Source: Holothuria scabra
Lineage: Eukaryota > Echinodermata > Holothuroidea > Aspidochirotida > Holothuriidae
Direction of reading: 5' to 3'
NCBI GenBank assembly: GCA_037179385.1
Contig: CM074188.1
Coordinates: 23,143,318 to 23,207,317 of the forward strand
DNA length: 64,000 bases
In this document: positions 50,474-61,810 of the stretch, in pieces
Layout: each line of letters starts with the position of its first letter
Position numbering within the stretch: the first letter of the stretch is position 1
The notes under the pieces: generated by a model
Databases searched by the model: none
What the model was told of the DNA's origin: nothing
What the model saw: the letters and a program-made list of their open reading frames with translations, nothing else
Translations under genes and position numbers: made by a program

Positions 50474-51260
50474 AGATACAGGTATACCTCTCAAAATAAG
50501 ACAGAAATAGCTGATTCTGTGTGTGTGTACTATCCTCCCACAAAAATAAAATGATAGGCCTAATATTTAAATTACTCAAAAAGGAGTAAATGTCCCTCCA
50601 TCTGTTCCTCCATCATCGTAGTTTTTCTGACAAATTCCAATTCATGGATTTGTCCTGCGAATTGAAATGGCATTTTGCTTGTATGGATTTTGAATGCAAA
50701 CTTAGTTTCAATTAAGCACTGAAGCCTGTATCACGAATTTGTGACAATCTGAGACAATATGTGTGATTTCAATAAAGTCATTTCCAATAGAAGAAATTTA
50801 TGTTGATTTCAGATCTTGACATGGTCAATTATGCTTTTATGACTTTCAGTTTGATTCAGGAACTTTTGAAAACCCTCAGTTTCAATTTTCTTTTGTAGTG
50901 CTTTGTGACTGTTGTCTGAATTATATGTCACACTTTCAGTCCTATGAAGCCGTGCTCTAAAATTATTAAAAACGAGGATATTATTAGCTCTCAAAAATGA
51001 TACTCTGTTCTTGGAGAAAAGGGCTCTCGTGGGAATCTTTCAAGGGCCAGCATTTTTGTATTGATGTAAAATGTAAATGGAGTTCGATTTGTGCATTTTT
51101 CAAAGGTAACTTGGAAATCAAGATAAGTTGTGGCTGAAGGCTGTAAGCTACATGTGAAAAACGATCATAGTGTTATACTGACATGTAGTATGTGTGCTTT
51201 TATTTGCGCTCTTCACTGTTAATAATTATTTTTCATAAATTGACTGTTTTTAATCCTTTT

Positions 51261-51472
51261 CACTCTAAAAACAAAAAGTGTATCAAGTGGTCCTCAAAAA
51301 GAGAAAAAGTGGATTCACTCCAAGAAGAGTGAAAGATAACTCTTTAACAAGTGCTTGCAGGGATCACTTATTTCAAAGAGGACTGGTCCCTGTGCACACC
51401 CCATCAATAGTGGAACATAAACTCTTTTAGTGTAAATTTCACTGAAATTTGGTTCTTTTCATATTTAGAGTG
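51261..51472. mobile_element. Possible TIR element with CACTCTAAA ends
   Basis: Starts CACTCTAAAAACAAAAAG and ends CTTTTCATATTTAGAGTG, imperfect inverted repeats of about 18 bases. The interior carries several ACTCTT/AAGAGT phrases in both orientations. The first six bases of the terminus also match the foldback element at 228. The family is unassigned. Confidence 0.5.
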
Positions 51473-52727
51473 TTGGATCAATGTTTTTCTTGTTTAATTT
51501 GTCAGCTGTAATCTCCAACATTACAGCAATTTATTAGTGCTGCAGAGAAGTCTGTATAGTGTAGGGATCTTTACGTTTTGCTAAACCTTTAATCACATAG
51601 GTTTTTGATGGTTTTAGTGGTTAACACTGAATAGTTGAGTAGGTCTTTTTTTTCTAACAGTAGCATTGAGAATTTCCATCGGGTAAGGTGGCAGTGGGAA
51701 ATTACTTACATTAAAAGATTTCCCAACTTGGCGGCAGCAGCGCTGGCCCATATAGAGTCCTTTGAAGAAACGTAATAATGATCTGCCTACTTCCACTTGT
51801 AATTGCTGGTATGTAATCAGAATGCATGTGTTGCATTATGACAACAAGAATCAGTTATCACTGCATATATATACCACAAGTGGAAACTGGTTGATAGAAG
51901 GAAAATGGATAATAGAGACAGAGAAATTTGCAGATATTCAGATAGACAAAAGACAGGATTTGTGATCAATCGCAAGTAGCTTTTACCTAAACATTTAATC
52001 CACTCGCAACTGTTCAGCAATTAATCGTTAAATGGTCACAGCCCTAGTATAGTGTAAACCTATACAGTTTGTGTTTTTCAATCATGTGGTCATGCAAAAG
52101 CTAGCACCATAAATACTCTATATTTGTCTAGTGAAGTTGTTGGACAGAAATGCTGCTGGGCATTGTATCTCTGTAGGTTTGCTACTTTTCACGGTTACGG
52201 AATGCAGCATTTGTGCAGGTTATGCCACTTGTGAAGATCAACTTATGTGTGTATTAAATAAGTATGATTTAGCAGTAGGCATTGCTTGAAAGATAGTGAC
52301 TAGTTTGACCCATATTGTCATATTTAAAATTCAAGGTCACATGGATTTGGATGGGTGCACTTGAGGAGCAGGTCTTGTCTAACTGCTTAATGCTGCACAT
52401 AGCTACCTCCAGTCAGCGTACTAGTAACTGTTTGCAAGCCTGAGCAGGAAGTTACACATTTAAAAGCAATTACATTTGTGCACCTTCATTTGGAAAAGGT
52501 AAAGAAATAAATCACTCACAAGTTACAAATAATTTTGTCATTTGCATTAGAACAAAACCATAAACTGCTTAGTGTAACAACAACGAAAAAGAAAAAACAA
52601 AGAAGAATGTAAAACAAAGGTTAAATGGATAGACTATAGTCAGCCTTATTGATTGAGAACAGGAAAGTGGGTGATCCTGAAAGTAGGGTGGATGGGGGTG
52701 GAGGAGTAATGAGTACTGATACATATG

Positions 52728-53000
52728 TTAAAGAGGAAGTGAAATCCCCAACTTAATTTTAACAGTCTAGCAATATGTCTGTCTTTTGTGTGAATGGCTA
52801 GAGCTTTAGAATCATGTGGCAATATTTTTTCTTACTTAATTGTGAAATTTATGAGGTGTAACTCATTTTGTTATGTCGAATATGCAATGCTTTTGTTACA
52901 TCCTCAAATATAATGAAAGGTCCTTGGAATGGGAATACCAAGAAATTATTGAAAATTAGCTTTTGCTTCAACATTTTAAGTTTGAGGTGACTGCTCTCAA
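52728..53000 (+). mobile_element. MITE-2 copy, degenerate
   Basis: Left TTAA at 52728. Shared blocks include GTGAATGGCTAGAGCTTTAG, ATCATGTGGCAATATTTTTT and TTTGAGGTGACTGCTCT. The right TTAA reads TCAA. It ends about 240 bases before the exon at 53242. Confidence 0.6.
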
Positions 53001-53241
53001 GAGGGAAACAGTAGTTGGTTACAGTACATGAAAATTCTACACACAGGAAACAAGTTTAGTTGCTACATAGTAGATACTACACTTTCAGTCAATTACTTCG
53101 ACACTCAAGAATATATTTTCTTCTGAAAAATATTTCCATTTCAAGAAATGGATTTGAATTTTTGAAAATTTGCATAAATCATCATTCATGATATCCGTAG
53201 CAGTGTCCCCTTAATTTAAGCTTAATTTATTTCTCTTCCAG

Positions 53242-53344
53242 TTTCAGCAACAGTTTACAAAAACATAATATTCTTATCGACGTGAAAAGTTTCTGCACCA
53301 GAAATAAAAATGTTTCCTATGAAGTAGTATCCTCCCTAGCACAG
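53242..53344 (+). CDS. Candidate exon 2, 34 codons, strong splice sites
   Basis: A pyrimidine-rich acceptor (TTTCTCTTCCAG) and a consensus donor (CACAG/GTGAGT) bound 103 bases. Two of the three frames contain stops. The third is open from end to end and translates to 34 residues: it begins FSNSLQKHNILIDVKSFC, has an N-V-S glycosylation sequon near residue 23, and ends SSLAQ at a codon boundary. The first base completes a codon started in the previous exon, matching exon 1 at 43860-43999 (TA+T gives Tyr). Together they give a helix, a polar stem and a lumenal-type segment with one Cys. The phrase around ILIDVKSFC faintly recalls the N-terminal region of fukutin-like proteins. That is a guess from memory and not enough for a name. 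An alternative acceptor 6 bases downstream keeps the same frame. Confidence 0.5.
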
Positions 53345-53884
53345 GTGAGTTTTGCTACTTAAATGTGGAGACAGTGTCTCACTGTTTAAATTTTCAACCA
53401 GCTTTGCAGTCTACTTTTGTTAGGTTGTTGATCTTTTCTTTTCTTTTTTGTTTTTTTTTTTTTTTTCATTTGTATGGGATGTCTTAAAGTCATAGAATTT
53501 CAAGCACAGGAAGTCTTGAGAAATAATGGAAGGAGATTTAGAAATATTATAGCTTCTTAGGTTTCATAAATATGTGATTTCAGGAAGGGTGGAGTCTTTT
53601 CAAGTTGAAGTGTGTAATTCTGAGAGAGTTGGGGGAAGCCCCTCCACATGGAAAAACAGTTTTAGTTCTGTGAAGGCTATTACCCAGGACTCTTGGCCAA
53701 GCTAGCTTTCAAGAAAGGAAGGAAAGATACTTTCAAAATATGGCAAGATTGACATAGGTGTAGAAGTTTCAATATGAATCCTTTTTGTAGTGGGATGTTC
53801 GATGTAACCCATAAGTGGGTGCTCCTGTTTGTATGAGGATGCAATGAGATATGAGCAAAATAAAATTAACCATCTCTGTGTGGG

Positions 53885-54186
53885 GATGGGTGCTCAACAT
53901 AAGCAATGGGTTAGTTTGTTAGAAAAGATTTAACGACAAACCAACAGAAATGTGTTATATAGTGCCATACTCTTCAAATACTGTTGAAGTCCTCGTGTTT
54001 AGTCACCTCTTATGACAGGCAGGGAATGCCGAGGGCATATTTACAACCCCTAGCCCAAAAGGGAACATAAGCAATGGAGGTAGGAATACAAACCAGTGAG
54101 TCACATATGGCAAAAAGGCTGTTGCCCATCCAAGTCAAACCAGTTGGATAGAAAGTGGGCTGTAAAACTTTAATATAACTTACTAG
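53885..54186 (+). mobile_element. SINE interrupted by a second short repeat
   Basis: The SINE body starts near GGGTGCTCAACATAAGC, is interrupted at 53910-54063, and resumes with ACATAAGCAATGG, AACCAGTGAGTCACA, AAAAAGGCTGTTGCCC and the tail GGGCTGTAAAACTT. The 14 bases AACATAAGCAATGG occur on both sides of the insert. Confidence 0.7.
53910..54063. mobile_element. 154-bp insert with 14-bp target duplication
   Basis: Flanked by perfect AACATAAGCAATGG copies at 53896-53909 and 54064-54077. The insert contains CACCTCTTATGACAGGCAGG and ACAACCCCTAGCC. A related sequence lies at 57467-57557. The TSD length suits target-primed retrotransposition, so a short SINE-like element is likely. There is no poly-A tail. 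Confidence 0.75.
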
Positions 54187-54457
54187 CTGTGGGATTTGGA
54201 CAAAATTTCAGGTACTACATGATATATGTAATGTCCAATTCAATATTTATTGCAATGTTCACATTACAATGGTCTGCTCATCATACACAATGTGCTCTGT
54301 AGACAAGCTTCCTGTACATTTGAAATGTTGAACATATATCCTTTGATGAACAGATATGATCCATACATAAAGATGCATGTCTTCCATTTTGGAAGTATAA
54401 CAAAGTTATTTTTGTGGTCTAGGGGACATAGAGACCCATAAACTTCTCTTCAATAAG

Positions 54458-54790
54458 CAGGGCCGTAGCCAGGGTGGGACATTTGGGTGGGGGGCACAAC
54501 AGATTAGTGATGGCTGTCCTGGGAGAGGGGGTGTCCCCCTCCCCTTTGGAAATTTTTTTCCTATCTGAAAGGGCTAAGATGCTAAGTGGTGGACTTTCTG
54601 TCATAAATTCAGTAGTGTTACAGATGACACTGGTGTGATATTGATATGTGTGGTACTGGTAGCTAGGTTGCACAAGTTGTTTGTGTGTGTGTTCCATTTT
54701 TCCATAGCAATAATATTTTAACCCATTCTTGGAATTTTTTTTGGGGGGGGACACATGCCCCTCCCTGTGCCCTCTGTGGCTACGTGCTTG
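54458..54790. mobile_element. hAT-like non-autonomous element
   Basis: The left end is CAGGGCCGTAGCCAGGGTGG and the right end GTGGCTACGTGCTTG. Complementary C/G-rich subterminal blocks follow (GGGTGGGGGGCAC versus GGGGGGACACATGCCC). The 8-base flanks TCAATAAG and CCAATATA agree at 6 positions. The CAGGGCCGTAGC-type terminus is one I associate with hAT families. The element is decayed and non-coding. Confidence 0.6.
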
Positions 54791-55780
54791 CCAATATACT
54801 TCAATAGTCTTTTTGCCTAATCACATAGAGCATACTTGGTATGTTATCCAAAGTTTAAAAATAGGGGATGGTGTTTGGGCCATCCTGTACAGGAAGAAAC
54901 CGTGTGGGTTTAGAGGTTTAAGAGATAAAAGAAAGTCCATGGATGCTGCTGTACTGTATGGGTTTATGTAGGCCTAGTGTAATTTATCACATAAGTTTTT
55001 AGGGATTCAGGTCTTAAAGCTGCCTCTGTTTGACATTGCTTACCCCTAACCTTTGCCATTGGACACACATCAAAGTTACTCTGGTTAAACTATGGCAAAG
55101 TTTAATATAAATATCAAAACAAAAAAATGGCATTTGTGGCACATACATCATAGAGTCTTGGAATTCAGAAAGCTGTGACAAGTTGCGTGCCTAGAAGCAC
55201 GTGGCCAGAAGACTGTTTGCTATTTGCTGCAAAGTTTTAAATGTTTAAACAGAGTTATGATTTATCTTAAAAAAAAATCTGACAGTCTACCCTTAAAACA
55301 GGAAGAAATCTAAATAAATAAACAAGGGCAAAGGATTTTTAACACAATGCATGGTACAATGACCCCACTCCTTGCATGAATTTCCAGAACTTTAGAATTG
55401 GGGTACGGGACAGTGACAGCATAAATAATGGCTTCATAGAAATAAAGTGATGCCAAAATATATCAGGAACAGCTTCAGAAAATGAAAGCAGTGTCTCATG
55501 CTTTTTAAAAAGAATTTGGGAAGAGTCATAATTTTACTGGAAGATGTTTTTCAAGAAAAAGGTAAATTACAGCAGGAATTCATAAGAAGTTGAATGTTAC
55601 TCATCATGGATTTATTTTCAGAGTGAATCCAATGAAAGTATTTTTTAGTACAGCAACACATGGCCAGATGTTTATATGTACCAAATTAGACACTACATAA
55701 CAAAGCCTATCTTTGTGGTGAATGTCAATTGGGCAAGGGAACATAGAAATGGTAATGGTTAAATTAACAATTTCTTACCC

Positions 55781-56085
55781 TTAAAGGGCCAAACCTCTCA
55801 CCCCAAACTACAATTTACATACAGGGGTACTAAAATTTTCAATTGGCTCAGCTCTTTGATTGACAGCTAATTCAAACAATACAGAATACTAAAGCTTATG
55901 TTACACAGGATGAACCATACTGAGAGTGTTTTTATTACATAAACTGAGTTTTTCTATGGTCACCATGAAGCAATAAAGTGAGATTGTATCTGAATGAGGA
56001 TAAATTTCATACAACTGTGGGAGGGACTTAAAACAGAAGGTTGGGAGAATTCATACTGTTTGGGATGAGAGAACTGGGTCTTTAA
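55781..56085 (+). mobile_element. MITE-1 copy
   Basis: TTAA at 55781-55784 and 56082-56085, with termini AGGGCCAAACCTCTCACCCC and GGGATGAGAGAACTGGGTCT. It is somewhat more diverged internally than the 59-kb copy. Confidence 0.8.
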
Positions 56086-57466
56086 TAACTGTTATGAAGA
56101 AGATCAAGCATAAACTTGACCAAGAGTCATAAAAAGCAAAGTAAAAAATATGCCCAAGAAAGAAGGCAAGAGAGTTTCAAAGAAACTTTTGATCCATTTT
56201 AATTTCCTGAATTTCCTGTAGGAGTTTTCCTGTACCATGCAAACAGTCACTTTTCAGTATCCACGTGTTCAATTTGCTACTAAACACTCGATCCTGGGTT
56301 CGTTTGTACCTTACTTTGCTGAAGTGTTTGTTTTGCCACAGTGCTCAAATCAAATCTATCGCTTCTAGACAGGAGTGATTTTAGCCTGGATCATGATCCG
56401 AAGAAGGCATGTCCCTTCTGGGACAATTTCGAATTTTAGTAGGGTTGGTGCTGAAAATATAAATATACTTGATTTTATTCATAGAAATGCCATCTTGATT
56501 TTCAGTTAAAATGTAAATTTTCCTCATGAAGTACCCAATTTTGCAGATTTCCTCCTATGAAAAGTCCGAAATTTTCCAAATTTGTTCAAAAAGACTATAA
56601 TTTGAGTTTCTGCTTTAATAACGTCAACAAATTTTTGAGTACTTCTGGCACTGGCTATCTTTACCCCTTTTCTTTTAGTATCACCTCATTGTCTTTGTAA
56701 GGCCCCTGTCAAGTAGCATGGCCCACCTGGTGGCCAAACCCTGGCTCCACCCCTTTTTGAAGAATTTAGTGAACTTTTTATTTCCTCAATTGACCTGCAA
56801 AAATCTAATGAGGCTATACCTACAAGAAAGAAATAGCAAGAATTAAACATTTCCTTCAGAAATTGTAGTAAAGTTCTTCATCTTACTTTGTGTAGTGTTC
56901 CCACTTCCAAGAATTTGTTTACTCATTTAACTTTGTTTACATCTGCAAGGGTCTTTGGAATCACTGAATCATCATGGGCTGCAAATAGCATACATCAGGC
57001 TTCACCATTTAGTAATACTATGTCATCTTTTTATCTTCTCTAAAAAGTTGATACCAACCTGCCTTGTTATTGGGTAAAGAAGCCTCACTTTTTACTCCCA
57101 TACAACCAATTGAATGGAACCTTCTAGGAAAATTTCTGACCTTTAGACCCCTCAGAGCCAGTTTTGTTGTGACATCACCACATGGCAGGTACCATTATCA
57201 TTATGGTGTATACCACTAGAACAAAATCTGACAATAGTTGATCAGACCTGTTAGGTAACTTTTTTTCGTCCTAGCCCAGTGACACTTGGGTGAGTTCCAT
57301 AGCAAGTTGTGTTTAATGGTAAGAAACTTTGGCAAGGTTAAAAGGAATGTGAGATGAAATTTAAGGACACAACAACATGAATATGTTAAATCTGTGTCAA
57401 CTAGATGAGAGGAAAAGGTTAAATACAGTTTCAGATATGGTACAAGTCCAAGTTTGGTTTCAAATA

Positions 57467-57557
57467 CAGTTGAAGTATGGTGAAAAGCCCTTCTGTTGAG
57501 TCACCTTTTAGGACAGATGGGGAAACAATATATCCTACCCCCAGTCCACACATGGGG
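57467..57557. repeat. Diverged relative of the 53910-54063 insert
   Basis: Shares CAAATAC-GTTGAAG, GAGTCACCTTTTAGGACAG and TACCCCCAGTCCACACATGG in the same order. The boundaries are not clear. Confidence 0.5.
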
Positions 57558-57867
57558 AAGGTTGCATATAATCATTTTGTGGGGAGAAATTAGAGATGTG
57601 ATGTAGTTTATAAACCAAAAATTTGTTTGATCAGCCGGTCTTTCTTGGAAATAAATCCCAGTTTTTTTTTTTCAAGTTTTCATTTTGTCGGTGGTTTTTT
57701 GAGAGAATGAAGTTTCAATGTAATTACAGTTAGGCGTATTAGACTTATATTTGATACAGCCTCTCAATACATTATTTGCTTTTCTATTCTGATGTGTGAA
57801 GTGCATAGCTCCCAAGTTCTGAAAGGCTAGATGTGGGTCCAACTGATCTGTCCATTGGTGGATCGCC

Positions 57868-58690
57868 GGCCTGGGGGGAGGGGGTGTCCCCCTCCCCTTT
57901 TTGAAAATTTTTGAATTTTAGAAGTGTCTACAGGCAAAATGTGGCACTTTTTTCGCAAATAAGAGAGCAATTTTGTCATGTTACCGCACGAAAAAAAGTT
58001 CAGTACGGTACTGATTTTTTGGTGGTAACCTAGAAAATTAATGTGTTGAGAGATCATACCAAAATAATATGAGGGCCTATAATGCATGATTCTCACAAAT
58101 GACTTAAACTTCTCCTAATCACAATATTTAATTGTTAATTGTTGCCGCAATTTTTGGTGCGTTACTGGTACCGTCCAGTTTGCAAAAGTCAACTCGATAT
58201 GTCACCGATGGTCGTAACATGCTGCAAGTAATTTCGAGTATATACCTTCGTACATATGGCATGGGGTTCAAGCCATGAAAACACACGGTCAGAACGACAA
58301 GCACTCTCAATAATGTTCATCTGATGGGAAACTCTGAGACAAGCCCCGCCTCTAACAAGCAAAGTGGGCATTCATTTTCTCTATTGAATCCAGCGTTGCA
58401 CAAGGTTTTAACATTTACACAGTGACAGGAATATATTCCATTACTGCTGCTGCTACGAAGGTTAGCCAATAGCAATGTTGCAAGAGCAAACAGGTCCGTA
58501 CGTATGGACTAGACCTATCCAACGTACGGACTAGGCGTATGCATAGAACAGCAGCGCGAGCAGTTGAATATACTGAAGTGTAAGATACGATTGAGTTATC
58601 GATAAGCTCAATTATTTGTCAATTTGTGTGGTTCTCTGACCAAGAACACTTCGGAAATTCAGGTTTTTCAGAGGGCTGGGCGGGTCAGCG
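57868..58690. other. CpG-containing patch of unknown nature
   Basis: It begins with a C/G-rich block (GGAGGGGGTGTCCCCCTCCC) shared with the hAT-like element at 54458. About 750 bases follow in which CpG is frequent (TACGGTACTG, GGTCCGTACGTATGG, AACGTACGGACTAGGCG). Minus-strand open frames of 60 codons cross 58128-58371, one beginning MRVLVVLTVCFHG, but neither is supported by a second exon. It could be a young insertion not yet depleted of CpG, or a regulatory region. Confidence 0.35.
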
Positions 58691-59280
58691 GGTTTGGGTG
58701 TTCAAATGCGGGTCAAACCCGCAAAATGCGGGTCACTTGGGAGGTATGGAAGTGCACTTTGTGTCCTGAAGAGTTGTAACTCACTTGGTGCTGGTAGTTC
58801 CCCCCCCCCCCACCCCCTTCATTCCAACTCCACTGAGTGGTGTTGTGGTGAGTGGGATGGGGTGTGGGAAGAGTGGAATGGGGGATGGATGAGTCTAGCT
58901 GGTATGGTTACATGATGGATGGGTTGTTGACTCACCAAAGGACAGGATGGTGAAATAAATGTCTTACAAAAGGTTAGTGAACTGTCATTAAAATTTCAGA
59001 AACAAATATTGATGGTCACCCTCACCAGAGTAAAAACAGAACCAGTGGTTTCACATTATCACCATGAATACCACATAAGTATTGCTCATAACAGGTTTAA
59101 ACTAACCAGTCATCATGGCAATTGGTCTGTAGGTGGGTCCGAATAGACTAAAACATTGCAATGATGATGGAAGACTTCCTGAATTGCCTAGTAGGTAGAT
59201 AATCCCACCTGATACACCCATGTTACAGTGTGTTGCTAGGATAGTAGTACCCAGCTTAGTAGTATAAACATCAATCTACA

Positions 59281-59585
59281 TTAAAGGGCCAAACCTCTCA
59301 CCCCAAACTACAATTTTGGAACCCGGGTACCAAAATTCTCAATTGGCTCAGCTCTTTGATTGACAGCTAATTCAAACAATACAGAGTGCCAAAGCTTATA
59401 TTACACAGCATGAAAGGTACTGAGAGTGTTTTGATAATATAAATTGAGTATTTCTATACTCACGCCGAAGCAACAAACTGAGATTGTGTCTGGATGAGGA
59501 TGAATTTCAGACAATTGTGGGAGGGGCTTCAGTAAGAAGGTTAGGAGAATCGGTACTGTTTGGGGTGAGAGAAATGGGCCTTTAA
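59281..59585 (+). mobile_element. MITE-1 copy, well preserved
   Basis: TTAA at 59281-59284 and 59582-59585. Termini AGGGCCAAACCTCTCACCCC and GGGGTGAGAGAAATGGGCCT. Carries AACCCGGGTACC in place of the full GGTACCCGGGTACC palindrome of the 63-kb copy. Confidence 0.85.
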
Positions 59586-59765
59586 ATACAACAACAGCAT
59601 GAATCAACACCCCCTTCATTACAATCAGAGCAACTTACGTCCTCCAGTCTGGATAGATACCTGTCACCACAGGTGTAAGATTTAACAATATCAGTAAAAT
59701 CACCAGCTTCTTCTTGTGGCCCGGAAGAAAAGACTTGCTCAAAGTTCGGTGTCAACATTTAACAG

Positions 59766-59893
59766 AATGAAAGCATATGTCAAATACGGTAAAAAAATGA
59801 AGTGTGCCAAACTTGTGATATTGTTCTTCTGTTCATGTTTATGTTTGGTTGGAAATGTTGCATATTCATTATCAAATTATGCAAATGTCCTTG
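59766..59893 (+). other. Exon-like patch with a hydrophobic helix
   Basis: An acceptor-like TTTAACAG precedes an open frame that runs to a donor-like CTTG/GTAAGC. The translation starts MKAYVKYGKKMK and continues with a 20-odd residue hydrophobic stretch (LVILFFCSCLCLVGNVAYSL) that looks like one transmembrane segment. Its phases do not fit between candidate exons 2 and 3, so it would have to belong to another transcript or be chance. The acceptor lacks a good pyrimidine tract. Confidence 0.2.
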
Positions 59894-61261
59894 GTCTTGG
59901 TAAGCCTGTAAGATTTAATTTTCCTTCTGCCTGTAGTGCATTTCACTGAAGTGGATTTCACTCTTCTGGGAGTGAATTAACACTCTAATGGAGTGAATTT
60001 GCACTTTTCATGCTAGTAGAGAGTGATCAAGTTCACTCTTTTGATATAAGGGGGTAAGACAGCCACTCTGATAATCAAAATTGCTATAACTGAAGAACTT
60101 AGTATGTTCCAATCAATGTTTCAATTGGAAGTTCGGAAAAATGAGAGGGCAGAAGAAAGCACCCAGTAGTTTTCCTCACTCACCCAGTCAAGTAGTCAGC
60201 CAAAAATTAAAATGGTAATGAACCATAGTTCATTGGATTTGTTACTGATTTCATGAACAAACATTTTTATTTTATTAACATATGCTATTTTTACTCCTGC
60301 TTTGTTTAATTGATCCCAGAAGAAGTGTTCTCACTTCTCTTACTACAGAATGAATGTATAGTAAAATTCATGACGTAAACATCAAATTTATCAGTTAGTT
60401 CAACTTCCTGCTAGTTCAACCTTCCATTACTTGGAGTAGGAAGTATTAAAATGCCTGTAGTTTATGTATTTGACAGAACTTACCAACAGATGAAATGTAA
60501 TCAGTACTAAAATGTAATCAGTACTGGCCTGGCATATAAAATGTCACCTGTTCTTTATTTTGCAAGGAAGTACCTGCCTTCCTGGCTGTCAGTAAGACGA
60601 TATTCTTACAATGAAATCAATACCTTTAGCGTACTTTCATCAAGAAAAGTGAATCTCAATTTTAGCAGTTCAGGAAGTATTTACTGACAGGTATGTGTTG
60701 TCCATTGCCACAGCTTTATTGCCAATTTTATTAAGTTTTTGATTTTCATGACAATTTAGAAAATTCATGATACGTGGTGCTTACTACAAGATTTCAGTAT
60801 AAAAGAATAGCTATCTCTAAAGCCATGCTCTTACAAAAATCTGCAGTATGTAGTAGAAGCAGAACAAAAACCAGTCTGAATGTTGGTTAAATAAAAGTTT
60901 AAACCTGGTATGTCTCCTTTAAAGAATGACTTACATTTCCACCAAGACAACTAAAGTTGTATGCATTTTGCACAGTGTCAAGTTCTGATCACAATAGGGT
61001 GTACGCCTGCTGGTCACTGACTTACAGTTACTTTCAGACATTGAAATTTACCCAATCCCCCCCCCCCCCGCCTAGCTCTCCCCCTCCCCCCCCCCCCCAT
61101 CCCATCCTTTCCCACTTGACATCTAGATCAGCTAAGATATCATATGCAATTTGAGTGTATCTGTCAGTGGTGGATATAGACCCACGCATGATGTATAGTT
61201 GTTGGTTTGATAAAATTTCAGCTTTACAAATTATGATGTCCTGGTTTCCTTGGTTTTGTAG

Positions 61262-61471
61262 CCAATTGATATGACTGAACTTGATATCCAGGAAGTGGGA
61301 TCAAATTGGTCTGAGGTCAAATTATGTGTGTTGAAGGAAGTTTGCCTGAATAGGCAAAGGAAAGGCACTAACAAGTTCAAAATTTCACTGGTTCAAAGAC
61401 TGTGGAAAGAGCTTTCCAAAGAAAAGTTTGAGTTTGGGTCCTTAGACTTCTCATGGCTCTTGAAAATCTAG
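61262..61471 (+). CDS. Candidate terminal exon 3, 69 codons to TAG
   Basis: A strong acceptor (TTTCCTTGGTTTTGTAG) is followed by a frame open from its first base, CCA, to TAG at 61469-61471. Starting phase 0 matches the end of exon 2. The 69 residues are rich in Lys, Glu and Leu and look like a folded, partly helical segment (NWSEVKLCVLKEVCLNRQRK, later VQRLWKELSKEKFEF). No cysteine-rich or catalytic motif is recognised. Joined to exons 1 and 2 it would complete a protein of about 147-150 residues, short for a Golgi enzyme. So either this is a small membrane protein, or the true chain continues past this window and this exon is unrelated. An open frame of this length alone is not rare here. 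The acceptor and matching phase raise its standing. Confidence 0.35.
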   Translation, partial: PIDMTELDIQEVGSNWSEVKLCVLKEVCLNRQRKGTNKFKISLVQRLWKELSKEKFEFGSLDFSWLLKI

Positions 61472-61552
61472 CCATCTCATAAAAAGGACACACAAATTTT
61501 TGGAAATTATTTTCATTCATGAATACGTGCAGTTTTATCTCCAGATTTATAT

Positions 61553-61810
61553 TTAAAGGGCAAGAGCAGTCATCCCAAATTGAAGAAGTGTAGTAGACTG
61601 TCCAGTTTCATGATTGGCTGTTGGGAGTCATGTGACAAAGTTTTTTCTCTTCAAATGTGAAATTTACCAGAAATAACTGCTTGGTTAACCTTGAATATGC
61701 AACAGTAAAGTAATAAAATGTTATTCAAGATACTTTGAAGATAAATAAGATGAAAATTGTGTTATTTAGCTTTTTCTTCAAAATAAGTTTGGGCCGGGAC
61801 TGCTCTTTAA
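61553..61810 (+). mobile_element. MITE-2 reference copy
   Basis: TTAA at 61553-61556 and 61807-61810. Left end AGGGCAAGAGCAGTCATCCC, right end GGGCCGGGACTGCTCT. It contains AATAAA at 61712-61717, the first such hexamer after the stop codon at 61471. Confidence 0.8.

Larger units (their letters stand above)
44000..53241 (+). other. Candidate intron 1 (9.2 kb)
   Basis: Starts GTAAAT and ends TTCTCTTCCAG. It contains a microsatellite, a tandem duplication and five mobile elements, listed separately. I found no additional exon in it. Stretches without listed features (44000-45404, 47417-48805, 49070-50178) hold only AT-rich DNA. Confidence 0.4.
53345..61261 (+). other. Candidate intron 2 (7.9 kb)
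   Basis: Starts GTGAGT and ends TTCCTTGGTTTTGTAG. It holds two SINE-like insertions, a hAT-like element, two MITE-1 copies and a CpG-containing patch, listed separately. Unlisted stretches (54800-55780, 56086-57466, 59586-61261) contain no exon that fits in phase 0, and only low-complexity C-runs at 61059-61100. Confidence 0.35.
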
